Assembly: GCA_015064945.1 (NCBI GenBank)
Contig: SVRF01000018.1
Span: forward strand, 1-38,919
Direction: 5' to 3'
From: Oscillospiraceae bacterium
Lineage (GTDB): Bacteria; Bacillota; Clostridia; Oscillospirales; CAG-382
Length of the DNA: 38,919 bases
Position 1 is the first letter of the stretch, and every line of letters begins with the position of its first letter. Positions 31,963-38,871 of this stretch are shown one piece after another. The position numbers and the translations under genes were made by a program. The notes beneath the pieces were generated by a model. The model ran no database searches. It was not told the origin of the DNA and was given only the letters and a program-made list of their open reading frames with translations.

Positions 31963-32751
31963 TTAAAAAATAGTTGCAACCTGTGTTAAGGTGTCCCTAA
32001 GCCCCTTGTTGAAGATAGAGCTGTACTCGCTGAAACTGTTGTATCCCACGCCGCCCAGCGCGGTGGTGGAGTGGATATACAGCCCTTCGCCCAAGTAAAT
32101 TGCCACATGGCCGGGGAAGAAGAGAAGGTCCCCTGCCTTGGCGTCCTTAATATCGATCTCTTTAAGCATGGGGGATTTGTCAAAGTGTGCGTCCCTGTGA
32201 AGCACAACGCCGTTCATATAGTAGGACATAAAGGCAAGTCCGCTGCAGTCAATGCCGCCTACGGTCTTGCCGCCCCAACGGTAGCCGCTACCGAGGAACA
32301 GCTTAGCGGTGGCAACCACGTCGGCACGCCACTGCTCTTCCGTGCGCTCCCTTGCCATATCGGGTATGGGCAGGATGTTTTTGCGGTGGATGTAATAGGT
32401 CTTGCCGTCAATACCTTCAACAGGTGCGTAGCGCTCTGTACCGCCCTCGGCAAGCACCTTTATTTTAGAGCCGCGGGGTATGCAATAGCCCGCAAGCAGG
32501 CAGTTCTTAGGCTCAAGAAGCAGGTCGCCGAAGCCGCTGGTAACAACGTGGGTAACTGCGTATTCGCCAAAGAAAAGCTCTTCCTTTTTGCAATAGCCCT
32601 CGTAGCCGTATTCTGCCTTGATGCGGCAGAACTCGCCAAGGTCCTCAAGCAGCTCAAAAGACTGACCGTAGAAGGCCTCATCAGAGTGCTCGGTGCCTAT
32701 CTTAGCCTCTTTATAAAAATGACAAAGCGGTACGTTAAAATAACCCTTCAT
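31963..32751 (-). CDS. NlpC/P60 cell-wall peptidase with N-terminal SH3-like domains (YkfC-like)
   Basis: 263 residues from the ATG at 32751 (GAAAGGA upstream). Two SH3b-like stretches (about 1-60 and 70-135) precede an NlpC/P60 catalytic domain. Its Cys is in GGIDCSGLAFMSYY near residue 168, its His in GHVAIYLG near 211, and a third polar residue in YIHST. This layout is that of gamma-D-glutamyl-L-diamino acid endopeptidases such as YkfC. No signal peptide is evident, so a cytoplasmic role in muropeptide recycling is plausible. The nearby dipeptide epimerase supports that. It is first in the miaB-ylbF-mutS run. Confidence 0.9.
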   Translation of the reverse strand: MKGYFNVPLCHFYKEAKIGTEHSDEAFYGQSFELLEDLGEFCRIKAEYGYEGYCKKEELFFGEYAVTHVVTSGFGDLLLEPKNCLLAGYCIPRGSKIKVLAEGGTERYAPVEGIDGKTYYIHRKNILPIPDMARERTEEQWRADVVATAKLFLGSGYRWGGKTVGGIDCSGLAFMSYYMNGVVLHRDAHFDKSPMLKEIDIKDAKAGDLLFFPGHVAIYLGEGLYIHSTTALGGVGYNSFSEYSSIFNKGLRDTLTQVATIF

Positions 32752-32850
32752 ATCATAATTCCTTTCAAAAATCGGTAAAATTTGCATTGTTTATTTATGT
32801 AATATGCAGGTAAAACTAAAAAAGCAAAAAATATTACAGGAGCGTTTAAA

Positions 32851-33618
32851 ATGAAAAAACTTTGCGCACTGCTTGGGGCGTTTTTTGTGCTGTTACAGCC
32901 TGTAAACGCCTCGGCAAGCACTGAAAATTGGTATGTAAAGCAGTCGCCCGACGGGGGCAGGCCCGCCGTTATGGGGGGCAACACCGCCACGGTTGACCGC
33001 TACGACACCCTGTACCTGGGTGACGAAAACGAAAAGACCATATACCTTACCTTTGATGCAGGCTACGTTAACGAAAACGTAATAAGCGTGCTGGACACCC
33101 TTAAAAAGCACGGTGTGCGTGCCACCTTCTTTGTATTGCCTGCGGTTGCGGATTATAACCTTGAGGTAGCAAAGCGTATGGTGGAGGACGGTCACCTTAT
33201 AGGCAACCACAGCGCCAGCCACCGAAATATGGGGACACTTAAGGACAAGGCAGAGGTGGAAAAGGAGCTTAGCGCCGCCGAGGAGCATTTTTTAGGTGCC
33301 ACAGGGGCAGAAATGTCCAAGTTTTTCCGTCCGCCTGAGGGGGCGTTCTCTGAGGATTTGCTGAAGTACTGCACAGAGCTAGGCTACACCACCGTCTTTT
33401 GGTCCTTTGCCTATGCGGATTGGGACAACGGCGCACAACCGAACTGTGAGGACGCCAAGGAAAAGATACTTTCCACCGCCCATAATGGGGAGATAATGCT
33501 TCTGCACCCCAATTCCGCCACCAACGCCGCAATCCTTGACGAAGTGATTACCGCCTTGGAGGAGGAAGGATACCGATTTGACACGGTGGACAATATCGGA
33601 GTGAAGAGTGAAGAGTGA
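32851..33618 (+). CDS. pdaA: PdaA-type polysaccharide deacetylase (muramic delta-lactam synthesis)
   Basis: 255 residues; the signal peptide is about 1-23 (MKKLCALLGAFFVLL). The NodB/CE4 domain has motif 1 as LTFDAGYVNENV near residue 66; most NodB deacetylases have TFDDG and PdaA has TFDNG, so the second acidic position is Ala here. Motif 2 is NHSASHRNM near 122 (His-x3-His), motif 3 RPPEGAF near 158, and LLHPNS near 212 supplies the last His. PdaA removes the acetyl group from muramic acid residues in spore cortex. It is divergent from the NlpC/P60-miaB operon. CAGGAG precedes the ATG. Its last codons consist of 7-bp tandem repeats. Confidence 0.88.
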   Translation: MKKLCALLGAFFVLLQPVNASASTENWYVKQSPDGGRPAVMGGNTATVDRYDTLYLGDENEKTIYLTFDAGYVNENVISVLDTLKKHGVRATFFVLPAVADYNLEVAKRMVEDGHLIGNHSASHRNMGTLKDKAEVEKELSAAEEHFLGATGAEMSKFFRPPEGAFSEDLLKYCTELGYTTVFWSFAYADWDNGAQPNCEDAKEKILSTAHNGEIMLLHPNSATNAAILDEVITALEEEGYRFDTVDNIGVKSEE

Positions 33619-33621
33619 AAA
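33601..33621 (+). repeat. Three 7-bp tandem repeats across the pdaA stop codon
   Basis: GTGAAGA twice and GTGAAAA once, in register. They form the last five codons (VKSEE) and the stop. Rotated, the units are GAAGAGT/GAAAAGT, matching the KAARAGW family seen at 10187-10221 and 33718-33752. Confidence 0.75.
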
Positions 33622-33624
33622 GTT

Positions 33625-33664
33625 ACGGTGGCTTTTTGGTGCGGAAAGCACCAAAAAGCTCCGT
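33625..33664 (+). terminator. Terminator of pdaA
   Basis: Long stem ACGG..GCTTTTTGGTGC / GCACCAAAAAGC..CCGT (33625-33642/33648-33664, one bulge), loop GGAAA, followed by TTTTTT. A variant of the AGCTTTTCGGTG stem seen at 10144 and 16869. Confidence 0.85.
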
Positions 33665-33689
33665 TTTTTATATTTATCTTTCTAATACT

Positions 33690-33709
33690 TTTTTCGCCTT
33701 AGCGAAAAA
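33690..33709 (-). terminator. Terminator of the serine hydrolase gene
   Basis: TTTTTCGC / GCGAAAAA (33690-33697/33702-33709) with an A/T-rich stem; on the minus strand it is followed by AAGTATT and further A+T-rich sequence. It converges on the pdaA terminator. Confidence 0.6.
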
Positions 33710-33717
33710 TTTCCTTT

Positions 33718-33752
33718 TCTCTTCTCTCTTCTCTCTTCTCTTTTCTCTCTTC
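33718..33752 (-). repeat. Five 7-bp tandem repeats at the serine hydrolase stop codon
   Basis: The plus strand reads TCTCTTC three times, TCTTTTC once and TCTCTTC once, in perfect register; on the coding strand these are GAAGAGA/GAAAAGA units. The array begins at the last base of the stop codon (TAG, 33752-33754). Confidence 0.85.
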
Positions 33753-34483
33753 TATACCACCGGTCTCTCCGCACCCATTGCCGTAAGTCCCGTCCAACCC
33801 ATAAGGCGCTTAAGGCGGGAAGGCTCGTCCTTATAGCTGAGGACGCCTGCGAACATATACTCGCCCTCTCCCTTACGAAGCACGGCAATGTCGTTATACA
33901 CATCGGGGATAGAGCCGCTTTTGCCGTAGTATTCCATATCCGGGTCATAAATATAACGTATAATACGCTCCACACTCTTGTGGCGGCGCATAATGTCACG
34001 GCCTACGGGGTGGCTTATGATAAAGCGCATGGCAAGCAGACAGTCGTTAAGACTGGTAAGGTTATCCTCACCGCGCTCTACTGCCGCATAGTCCAGCATT
34101 TTTCTGCCGATAACCGTATTCTTGGTGCCAAGCACGTTTTTGCAAAAGCTGTTAAGAGCCTCAAAGGAAGCGTCTGCAAACAGTGCGTTGGTGGCGCTGT
34201 TATCGCTAAAGCCCATCATATAGATAAGCAGTTCCCTTACCGTAGCCTTAGTCAGCTTTAGCTCGGTCATAATACTTGTGCCGATAAGCATGGACTTGGG
34301 CAGCTCTATCTCTCTATCCAGATCCGAACCTGTGGCAAGATAATAGGCAAGTATAAAGGTTTTTATAACGCTTGCGCTTTTAAAAGGCTTGTCTGCGTTG
34401 TGGCTGTACTTAGGCTCTGCTCCCTCTGTTAAAGGACAAATAAGCACGCCGTTATTATCGTTAAAGAACTTTTGTATATCCAA
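33752..34483 (-). CDS. Cytoplasmic class A beta-lactamase-related serine hydrolase
   Basis: 243 residues from a TTG at 34483 with GGAGGG eight bases upstream; an ATG 31 codons earlier lies deep in the epimerase gene and has no ribosome site. All three hallmark motifs of the penicillin-binding/class A fold are present: SxxK as SVIK near residue 38, SDN in GFSDNSATN near 92, and KSG in YYGKSGSIPD near 186 (position of KTG). There is no signal peptide or lipobox, so the protein is predicted to be cytoplasmic, unusual for this fold. Overlap of 23 bases with the epimerase implies coupled translation and a shared pathway, probably hydrolysis of a peptidoglycan-derived peptide. Confidence 0.82.
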   Translation of the reverse strand: MDIQKFFNDNNGVLICPLTEGAEPKYSHNADKPFKSASVIKTFILAYYLATGSDLDREIELPKSMLIGTSIMTELKLTKATVRELLIYMMGFSDNSATNALFADASFEALNSFCKNVLGTKNTVIGRKMLDYAAVERGEDNLTSLNDCLLAMRFIISHPVGRDIMRRHKSVERIIRYIYDPDMEYYGKSGSIPDVYNDIAVLRKGEGEYMFAGVLSYKDEPSRLKRLMGWTGLTAMGAERPVV

Positions 34484-35540
34484 GGCCTGCGCCCTCCTTA
34501 CCAAGATAAATATTTTCACCCTCAAAACGGGTAGTGCCCTCACCCGGCATCTTATGCACAAGATAGGGCGGGTCAAGGTCGTAACACTTTATGCCCACAG
34601 CCGCACCGAAGTGGGCGGCGGCGGTAACGCTTACGCCACCCTCCATCATACAGCCAAGCATACATTCAATACCGTGCTCTGCGGCGATGGAGTGTATCTT
34701 AAGCCCCTCGTAAATGCCGCCGCATTTCATAAGCTTAATGTTAACCATATCGCAGGCGCCCATACGGATAAGACGTGCCGCATCGCTGGGTGCAAACACG
34801 CTTTCGTCCGCAAGAATGCGGAAAGGACTGCGGCGTGTAACCTCCGCCATACCCTCAAGGTCTGTGTAATGGACGGGCTGCTCGATAAGCTCTATGTTAA
34901 GGCCCATCTGCTCTGCCGCTTCGGAGATATACACCGTATCCTCCACGGACCAGCCCTGATTAGCGTCCAGCCTTAAAACCGTGTCTTCCCTGATTACAGC
35001 CTGTATTGCCTTAAGGCGCTCTATATCCAAATTCCTGCCGCCGCCAAGCTTAACCTTAAGCACGGAAAAGCCTGCGTTCAGGTGGTCGGTAGTCTCCTTA
35101 ACCATAGCTTCTACGGTAGAAAGCGATACGGTAGCATCGGTCTTTATGCACTTATCCTCTTTTTTGCCGCCCAGATACTCAAACAGCGGCACGCCTGCCT
35201 GCTTGGCAAGCAGGTCGTACAGGGCTATGTCGCAAGCCGCCTTAGGAGTGCTGTTATGGAAAAGCACGTTTTGTATACGGGGAAGAAGCTCCTCACTTAA
35301 GGTCTCGCCTATAAGCAATGGCTTAAAGAAGTCCTCCACCGCACATTTTATACTGCCCACGGTGTCACCGGTTATAACAGGTGTGGGCGCGCAGGCGCCG
35401 TAGCCGCAAAGCCCATCGTCGGTAGATATTTTAAGCACGTAATCTTTTATAACGTCTATTCGGCGTTTAGATGTAATAAAGGGCTGTTTTAAGGGTATAT
35501 TCTCTTCGAACAGCTCTATTGCCGTAATTTTCAAGTACAT
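34461..35540 (-). CDS. L-Ala-D/L-Glu dipeptide epimerase (enolase superfamily)
   Basis: 359 residues. The capping domain is residues 1-120 and the barrel follows. The catalytic set is complete: KxK in KVKLGG near residue 158, metal ligands Asp in RLDANQGW near 191, Glu in ELIEQPV near 217 and Asp in ILADESV near 243, and the second base in NIKLMKCGG near 266. DLDPPYL near 320 is typical of Ala-Glu epimerases (YkfB/YcjG). It epimerises L-Ala-D-Glu from wall turnover to L-Ala-L-Glu. GGGGGA lies too close to the annotated ATG; a TTG two codons later has ideal spacing and could be the real start. A promoter lies at 35564-35592. Confidence 0.92.
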   Translation of the reverse strand: MYLKITAIELFEENIPLKQPFITSKRRIDVIKDYVLKISTDDGLCGYGACAPTPVITGDTVGSIKCAVEDFFKPLLIGETLSEELLPRIQNVLFHNSTPKAACDIALYDLLAKQAGVPLFEYLGGKKEDKCIKTDATVSLSTVEAMVKETTDHLNAGFSVLKVKLGGGRNLDIERLKAIQAVIREDTVLRLDANQGWSVEDTVYISEAAEQMGLNIELIEQPVHYTDLEGMAEVTRRSPFRILADESVFAPSDAARLIRMGACDMVNIKLMKCGGIYEGLKIHSIAAEHGIECMLGCMMEGGVSVTAAAHFGAAVGIKCYDLDPPYLVHKMPGEGTTRFEGENIYLGKEGAGLGYTKVL

Positions 35541-35563
35541 TCCCCCATATAAGTATTCAGTAT

Positions 35564-35592
35564 ATTATACAACATCCGAAACAAAATTGCAA
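35564..35592 (-). promoter_or_regulatory. Promoter of the epimerase-serine hydrolase operon
   Basis: On the minus strand, -35 TTGCAA (35587-35592), a 17-base spacer and -10 TATAAT (35564-35569). Confidence 0.7.
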
Positions 35593-35593
35593 T

Positions 35594-35622
35594 AAAAAAG
35601 AGCCGAAAGAAGGCTCTTTTTT
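35594..35622. terminator. Terminator of the glycosyltransferase operon
   Basis: AAAAAAGAGCC / GGCTCTTTTTT (35594-35604/35612-35622), seven-base loop, with T-rich sequence on both sides. Confidence 0.88.
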
Positions 35623-35627
35623 ATTCT

Positions 35628-36890
35628 TTATATTCTTTTTTCCAACTCTTTTATACTAGTATCCGCCTTATGGGGTATGGGCTTCCAGGTAACGTGGGTA
35701 AAAGCGGCTATCCACATAGTAATATCGCCGATAATGCCGAAGGTGCAGAACATAAGGGAATACCAAAGGATGCGCCACAGGGATATTTTTTGCAGTCGCT
35801 TTCGTTCGGTTATAAACAGCAGAAGCCCCATAGGGATCACCGCAAAATGCTCGAATATAAGGGTCTGGAACACTATCCATACCAGCGACCACCAAGGGGT
35901 GCCTGCCGCCGCAAGGAGCACAAGAAGCACCGCCTTAAGTATTTTAAGGGGTATAAGGCACATACCGTAGGGGAAGTTGGTCAGCTGAAAATCCAAAGCG
36001 GATGCCTTGTTTTGCCAGCCCTTACCCCTGAAAACACAGCCCCAAAGCCGTGTAAAGAACATAGTAAACGCCATAAGGTGCCCTTTTGACCAACGGATAC
36101 GCTGACGGAACACGGTATGCATATCCACGGGCTGTTCGTCGTAAAACTGCGCCTCGTGCTGATAGGTTACGGTGTTGCCTGCGGCAATGGCGTCACAGGT
36201 GAACTCCCTATCCTCGGTGAGGGTAAGGTAGTTCCAGCCGTCCTTTACCAGCTCGGAAGCGAAGAGAAAGCCCGTGCCCTGTATGCGGACGGATATGCCA
36301 AGCACCGACCTGCCCCTGCTTTCAAATCGGATAGTGCGAAGCCAATGGAGTGCATAGCTTGCGGCAATAAAGCCGTCGTCTATATTCTTGGTATTGCGGT
36401 AGGAGGTTATAAGCTTCTCGCCGCTGTGGAATGCGTCGTTCATACGGCTTACAAAGTCTTTTTTAAGCAGGTTGTCCGCGTCGAACACAAAATAGCCCTC
36501 GAAGCTCTCTATGCCGTAATCTCTTTCTATGCATTTATACAAATATTGCAGGGCATAGCCCTTGGTGCAATGCTCTTTGTCAAAGCGCTCGTAGCAGACA
36601 GCACCTGCCGCCCTTGCAAGCTCTGCGGTTTTGTCCGTACAGTTGTCGGCAACCACAAATATTGTAAGATATTCCGAAGGGTAGTCCTGCCGTTTTATGC
36701 TTTCGATAAGCTTGGCAATAACCGCCTCCTCGTTTCTTGCGGCGATGGTCACGGCGTATTTGTGCTTTGCGTCGGTACGTGGAAATTTTTTGGTAAAGAA
36801 GAAGCCAACCACGGTTATGACCGTACGGTAAGCGTACAGCGCACCGAACACGGCAATAATGATGTTGCAAATATTAAGTACCGTGTTCAT
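35628..36890 (-). CDS. Membrane family 2 glycosyltransferase (second of a tandem pair)
   Basis: 420 residues. One membrane segment near 5-30, a GT2 catalytic domain (about 45-270) and four or so C-terminal membrane segments. Catalytic residues: AARNEEA near residue 52, DNCTD near 84, FDADN near 135 (DxD metal site), TEDRE near 223 and QRIRWSKGH near 263 (the QxxRW motif of processive enzymes). The layout is that of hyaluronan/chitin/poly-GlcNAc synthase-type enzymes, so it may make or export a surface polysaccharide; the sugar is unknown. It starts 12 bases after the paralogue at 36903-38165, with GGAG before the ATG. Confidence 0.9.
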   Translation of the reverse strand: MNTVLNICNIIIAVFGALYAYRTVITVVGFFFTKKFPRTDAKHKYAVTIAARNEEAVIAKLIESIKRQDYPSEYLTIFVVADNCTDKTAELARAAGAVCYERFDKEHCTKGYALQYLYKCIERDYGIESFEGYFVFDADNLLKKDFVSRMNDAFHSGEKLITSYRNTKNIDDGFIAASYALHWLRTIRFESRGRSVLGISVRIQGTGFLFASELVKDGWNYLTLTEDREFTCDAIAAGNTVTYQHEAQFYDEQPVDMHTVFRQRIRWSKGHLMAFTMFFTRLWGCVFRGKGWQNKASALDFQLTNFPYGMCLIPLKILKAVLLVLLAAAGTPWWSLVWIVFQTLIFEHFAVIPMGLLLFITERKRLQKISLWRILWYSLMFCTFGIIGDITMWIAAFTHVTWKPIPHKADTSIKELEKRI

Positions 36891-36902
36891 CAGTCTTCTC
36901 CT

Positions 36903-38165
36903 TTAGTGAGTCTTTTCAATATCCTCTATCTTAACGGCAGAGTTGTGGGGTATAGGCTTCCAGGACACTTTGCTGAACAGAGCTATCCAGGTGGCAAAGT
37001 CGCCCACCAAGCCAAACAGAGGGAAGCTTAAACAAATATATGCGTAACGCCACCATTTTACCTTCTTAATGCGCCTGAATTCAAAGAACATAATAAGCGC
37101 CGCCTGGGGTATAATGTAAAACTGGTCGAAGATAAGTATTTTAAATATGCGGCGTAAAATCTCCCACCACGGCACAAGCTCGGTTGCGGTAAGTATGGTA
37201 AGCACGCAGGACGCAAGCTTCAAGGGCATCATAACGATAACGTAGGGGAAGTTGGTTAGCTGAAAGTCAAAGGCAGAGACCTTGCTTCTCCAGCCCTTAC
37301 CCTTAAAGGTGCATATCCAAAGCCGCTTAAAAAAGCGGGTGAACGCAAGCAGATGCCCCTTGCCCCAACGGATACGCTGGCGGAACGCTATCTTAAGAGA
37401 TACGGGCTGTTCATCATAAAACTCCGCCTCGCTTTGGTAGGTGATGGTAACGCCGTCGGAGATAAGGTCGCAGGTAAACTCTCTGTCCTCGGTAAGTGAG
37501 GTGTAGTTCCAACCGTCCTTGATAAGCTCGGATGCGAAGAGGAAGCCCGTACCCTGAAGCCTTGTGGAGATGCCGATAACCGACCTGCCCCTGCTTTCAA
37601 AACGGGTGGTGCGGAGCCAATGGAGCGCATAGCTGGATGCTATTGCGTTTTCATCTATGTTTTTTGCGTTGCGGTAGGAGGTAATGACCTTCTCGCCGCT
37701 GTGGAATGCGTCATTCATACGGCTGATAAAGTCTTTTTTAAGCAGGTTATCCGCATCGAATACGAAATAGCCCTCAAAGCTCTCTATACCGTAGTCCTTT
37801 TTTATGCAGTCAAACAAATAGCTTAGTGCATAGCCCTTGGTGCAATGCTCGCTGTCAAAGCGCTCGTAGCAGACAGCGCCTGCCGCCCTTGCCACCTCCG
37901 CGGTTTTGTCCGTACAGTTGTCGGCAACCACAAATATTGTTACCAGCTCTGAGGGGTAATCCTGCCGCCTTATGCTTTCGATAAGGTTGGCAATAACCGC
38001 CTCCTCATTCCTTGCGGCGATAGCCACGGCGTATTTGTGCTTTGCATCGGTATGAGGGAATTTTTTGGTAAAGAACAGGCTTAGCGTCTTAATTATCTTG
38101 CGGTACCAAAACAAATAGCCTATTACCGTCATTACAGCTTTTACGATTTTTAACGCCAAGACCAT
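36903..38165 (-). CDS. Membrane family 2 glycosyltransferase (first of a tandem pair)
   Basis: 420 residues from the ATG at 38165 (AAGGAGGGG upstream); an in-frame start 17 codons earlier lacks a ribosome site. It has the same length and architecture as its downstream neighbour, and long identical stretches (HKYAV.IAARNEEAVIA.LIES, DNCTDKTAE, FDADNLLKKDF, LTEDREFTCD, RQRIRW.KGH) show a tandem duplication. The divergent parts are the N-terminal segment, the C-terminal membrane region and the loop after QxxRW. Two copies may have different acceptor or donor specificity. Transcribed from the promoter at 38199-38227. Confidence 0.9.
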   Translation of the reverse strand: MVLALKIVKAVMTVIGYLFWYRKIIKTLSLFFTKKFPHTDAKHKYAVAIAARNEEAVIANLIESIRRQDYPSELVTIFVVADNCTDKTAEVARAAGAVCYERFDSEHCTKGYALSYLFDCIKKDYGIESFEGYFVFDADNLLKKDFISRMNDAFHSGEKVITSYRNAKNIDENAIASSYALHWLRTTRFESRGRSVIGISTRLQGTGFLFASELIKDGWNYTSLTEDREFTCDLISDGVTITYQSEAEFYDEQPVSLKIAFRQRIRWGKGHLLAFTRFFKRLWICTFKGKGWRSKVSAFDFQLTNFPYVIVMMPLKLASCVLTILTATELVPWWEILRRIFKILIFDQFYIIPQAALIMFFEFRRIKKVKWWRYAYICLSFPLFGLVGDFATWIALFSKVSWKPIPHNSAVKIEDIEKTH

Positions 38166-38198
38166 AAAACCCCTCCTTCCTTTGACATTAACCTGTTT

Positions 38199-38227
38199 AT
38201 TATAACATAAAAGCAAAGCCCCGTCAA
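38199..38227 (-). promoter_or_regulatory. Sigma-A promoter of the tandem glycosyltransferases
   Basis: On the minus strand, -35 TTGACG (38222-38227), a 17-base spacer and -10 TATAAT (38199-38204). Confidence 0.85.
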
Positions 38228-38463
38228 GATAGACAAAAAGGGCGTTTTAAACCAAAAATGTGCCCATTGCCGCCTTTTATTTTATAATTTTTTGCCGATT
38301 TACAAAGGCTTTTGCGCTTTAAACCTTTTATCTCTGCATTGCGTTACGGGTCGTCAAGGGCGCCGTCCCCTACGGATTTAATTGCATCGTTTTTGCGTCT
38401 ACGGCAGCGTTGCGTCTGTATATAAAAGATAAGAGATACAAAGCGAAAAATTATATAAAACAA
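38228..38463. other. Non-coding spacer with repeat relics
   Basis: No gene. GGCGCCGTCCCCTAC (38370-38384) looks like a decayed GTAG-footed palindrome related to 2594-2623. TAAAAGA and TAAGAGA (38423-38436) plus a degenerate third unit form a short plus-strand array of the 7-bp repeat family, upstream of a hairpin at 38464-38499. Confidence 0.5.
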
Positions 38464-38499
38464 AACGGCAGGAAATGTACCGTCACAAATCCTGCCGTT
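38464..38499. terminator. Hairpin, possible terminator
   Basis: Perfect 10-bp stem AACGGCAGGA / TCCTGCCGTT (38464-38473/38490-38499). T-rich on the minus side, so it may end a transcript coming from the right. Confidence 0.55.
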
Positions 38500-38514
38500 A
38501 TACTACTAATATTC

Positions 38515-38655
38515 GTGTTTTCTGAGGACACGCGCCTCAGAAAATACACCTTAGTTTTTGCGAGTGCCACGAAGTGGCGCGAAGGTGCGAACGAACAAAA
38601 ATGGTGCTCGTTATTTTCTTGGGGTCCCCGTTGCGAACGAATGTGAGCAATGGGG
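38515..38655 (+). ncRNA. Structured repeat element, copy 2 (candidate RNA)
   Basis: 141 bases. P1 GTGTTTTCTGAGG / CCTCAGAAAATAC (38515-38527/38535-38547), seven-base loop. P2 CACC plus TTTTTG with CAAAAA plus GGTG (38547-38560/38596-38606). P3 GCCAC / GTGGC (38566-38570/38574-38578). P4 CCCCGTTGC / GCAATGGGG (38626-38634/38647-38655), 12-base loop. Loop sizes of P1 and P4 equal those of copy 1; paired bases differ in a compensatory way. Two G:U pairs occur in the plus-strand reading, which would be A:C mismatches on the other strand. Confidence 0.65.
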
Positions 38656-38689
38656 TATTTTCTTGGGATCCCCGTTGCGAACGCAGAAG
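38656..38689 (+). repeat. Partial duplication of the 3' part of the structured element
   Basis: TATTTTCTTGGGATCCCCG and the following TTGCGAACG repeat 38612-38639 with one change, then stop. The P4 right arm is missing. Confidence 0.8.
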
Positions 38690-38795
38690 TAAAAAAGAGC
38701 AAAAATTGATGCAGACAAAGCATGCCCGACCGCCGCTGTACTTTGTACTGCAAGGCGAGGGCTTGCTTTGAAGGGAAAAATATAAATTAAAATTA

Positions 38796-38871
38796 AAAGG
38801 AGCTTTTTGCAAAGCTCCTTTCAGTCTGTCGAAAAACACCTATCTTGGTGAAAATCCAAGGTGGGTGTTTT
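38796..38871. terminator. Two consecutive hairpins near the right edge
   Basis: AAAGGAGCTTT / AAAGCTCCTTT (38796-38806/38811-38821, loop TTGC) is T-rich on the minus side and looks like a terminator for a minus-strand gene beyond the window. A second hairpin follows: AAAACACC / GGTGTTTT (38833-38840/38864-38871) enclosing CTTGG / CCAAG (38844-38848/38856-38860). No gene starts within the remaining bases. Confidence 0.6.

Noticed and set aside
38574..38839. Short reading frames over element copy 2 and its flank
   Set aside because: They follow the repeated non-coding element on either strand, with no ribosome site and no conservation pattern of coding sequence (length changes are not multiples of three).
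38844..38860. GGTGAAAATCC near the right edge as part of a cobalamin riboswitch
   Set aside because: Only the short word matches; it forms the loop of a simple hairpin and the other conserved blocks are missing.
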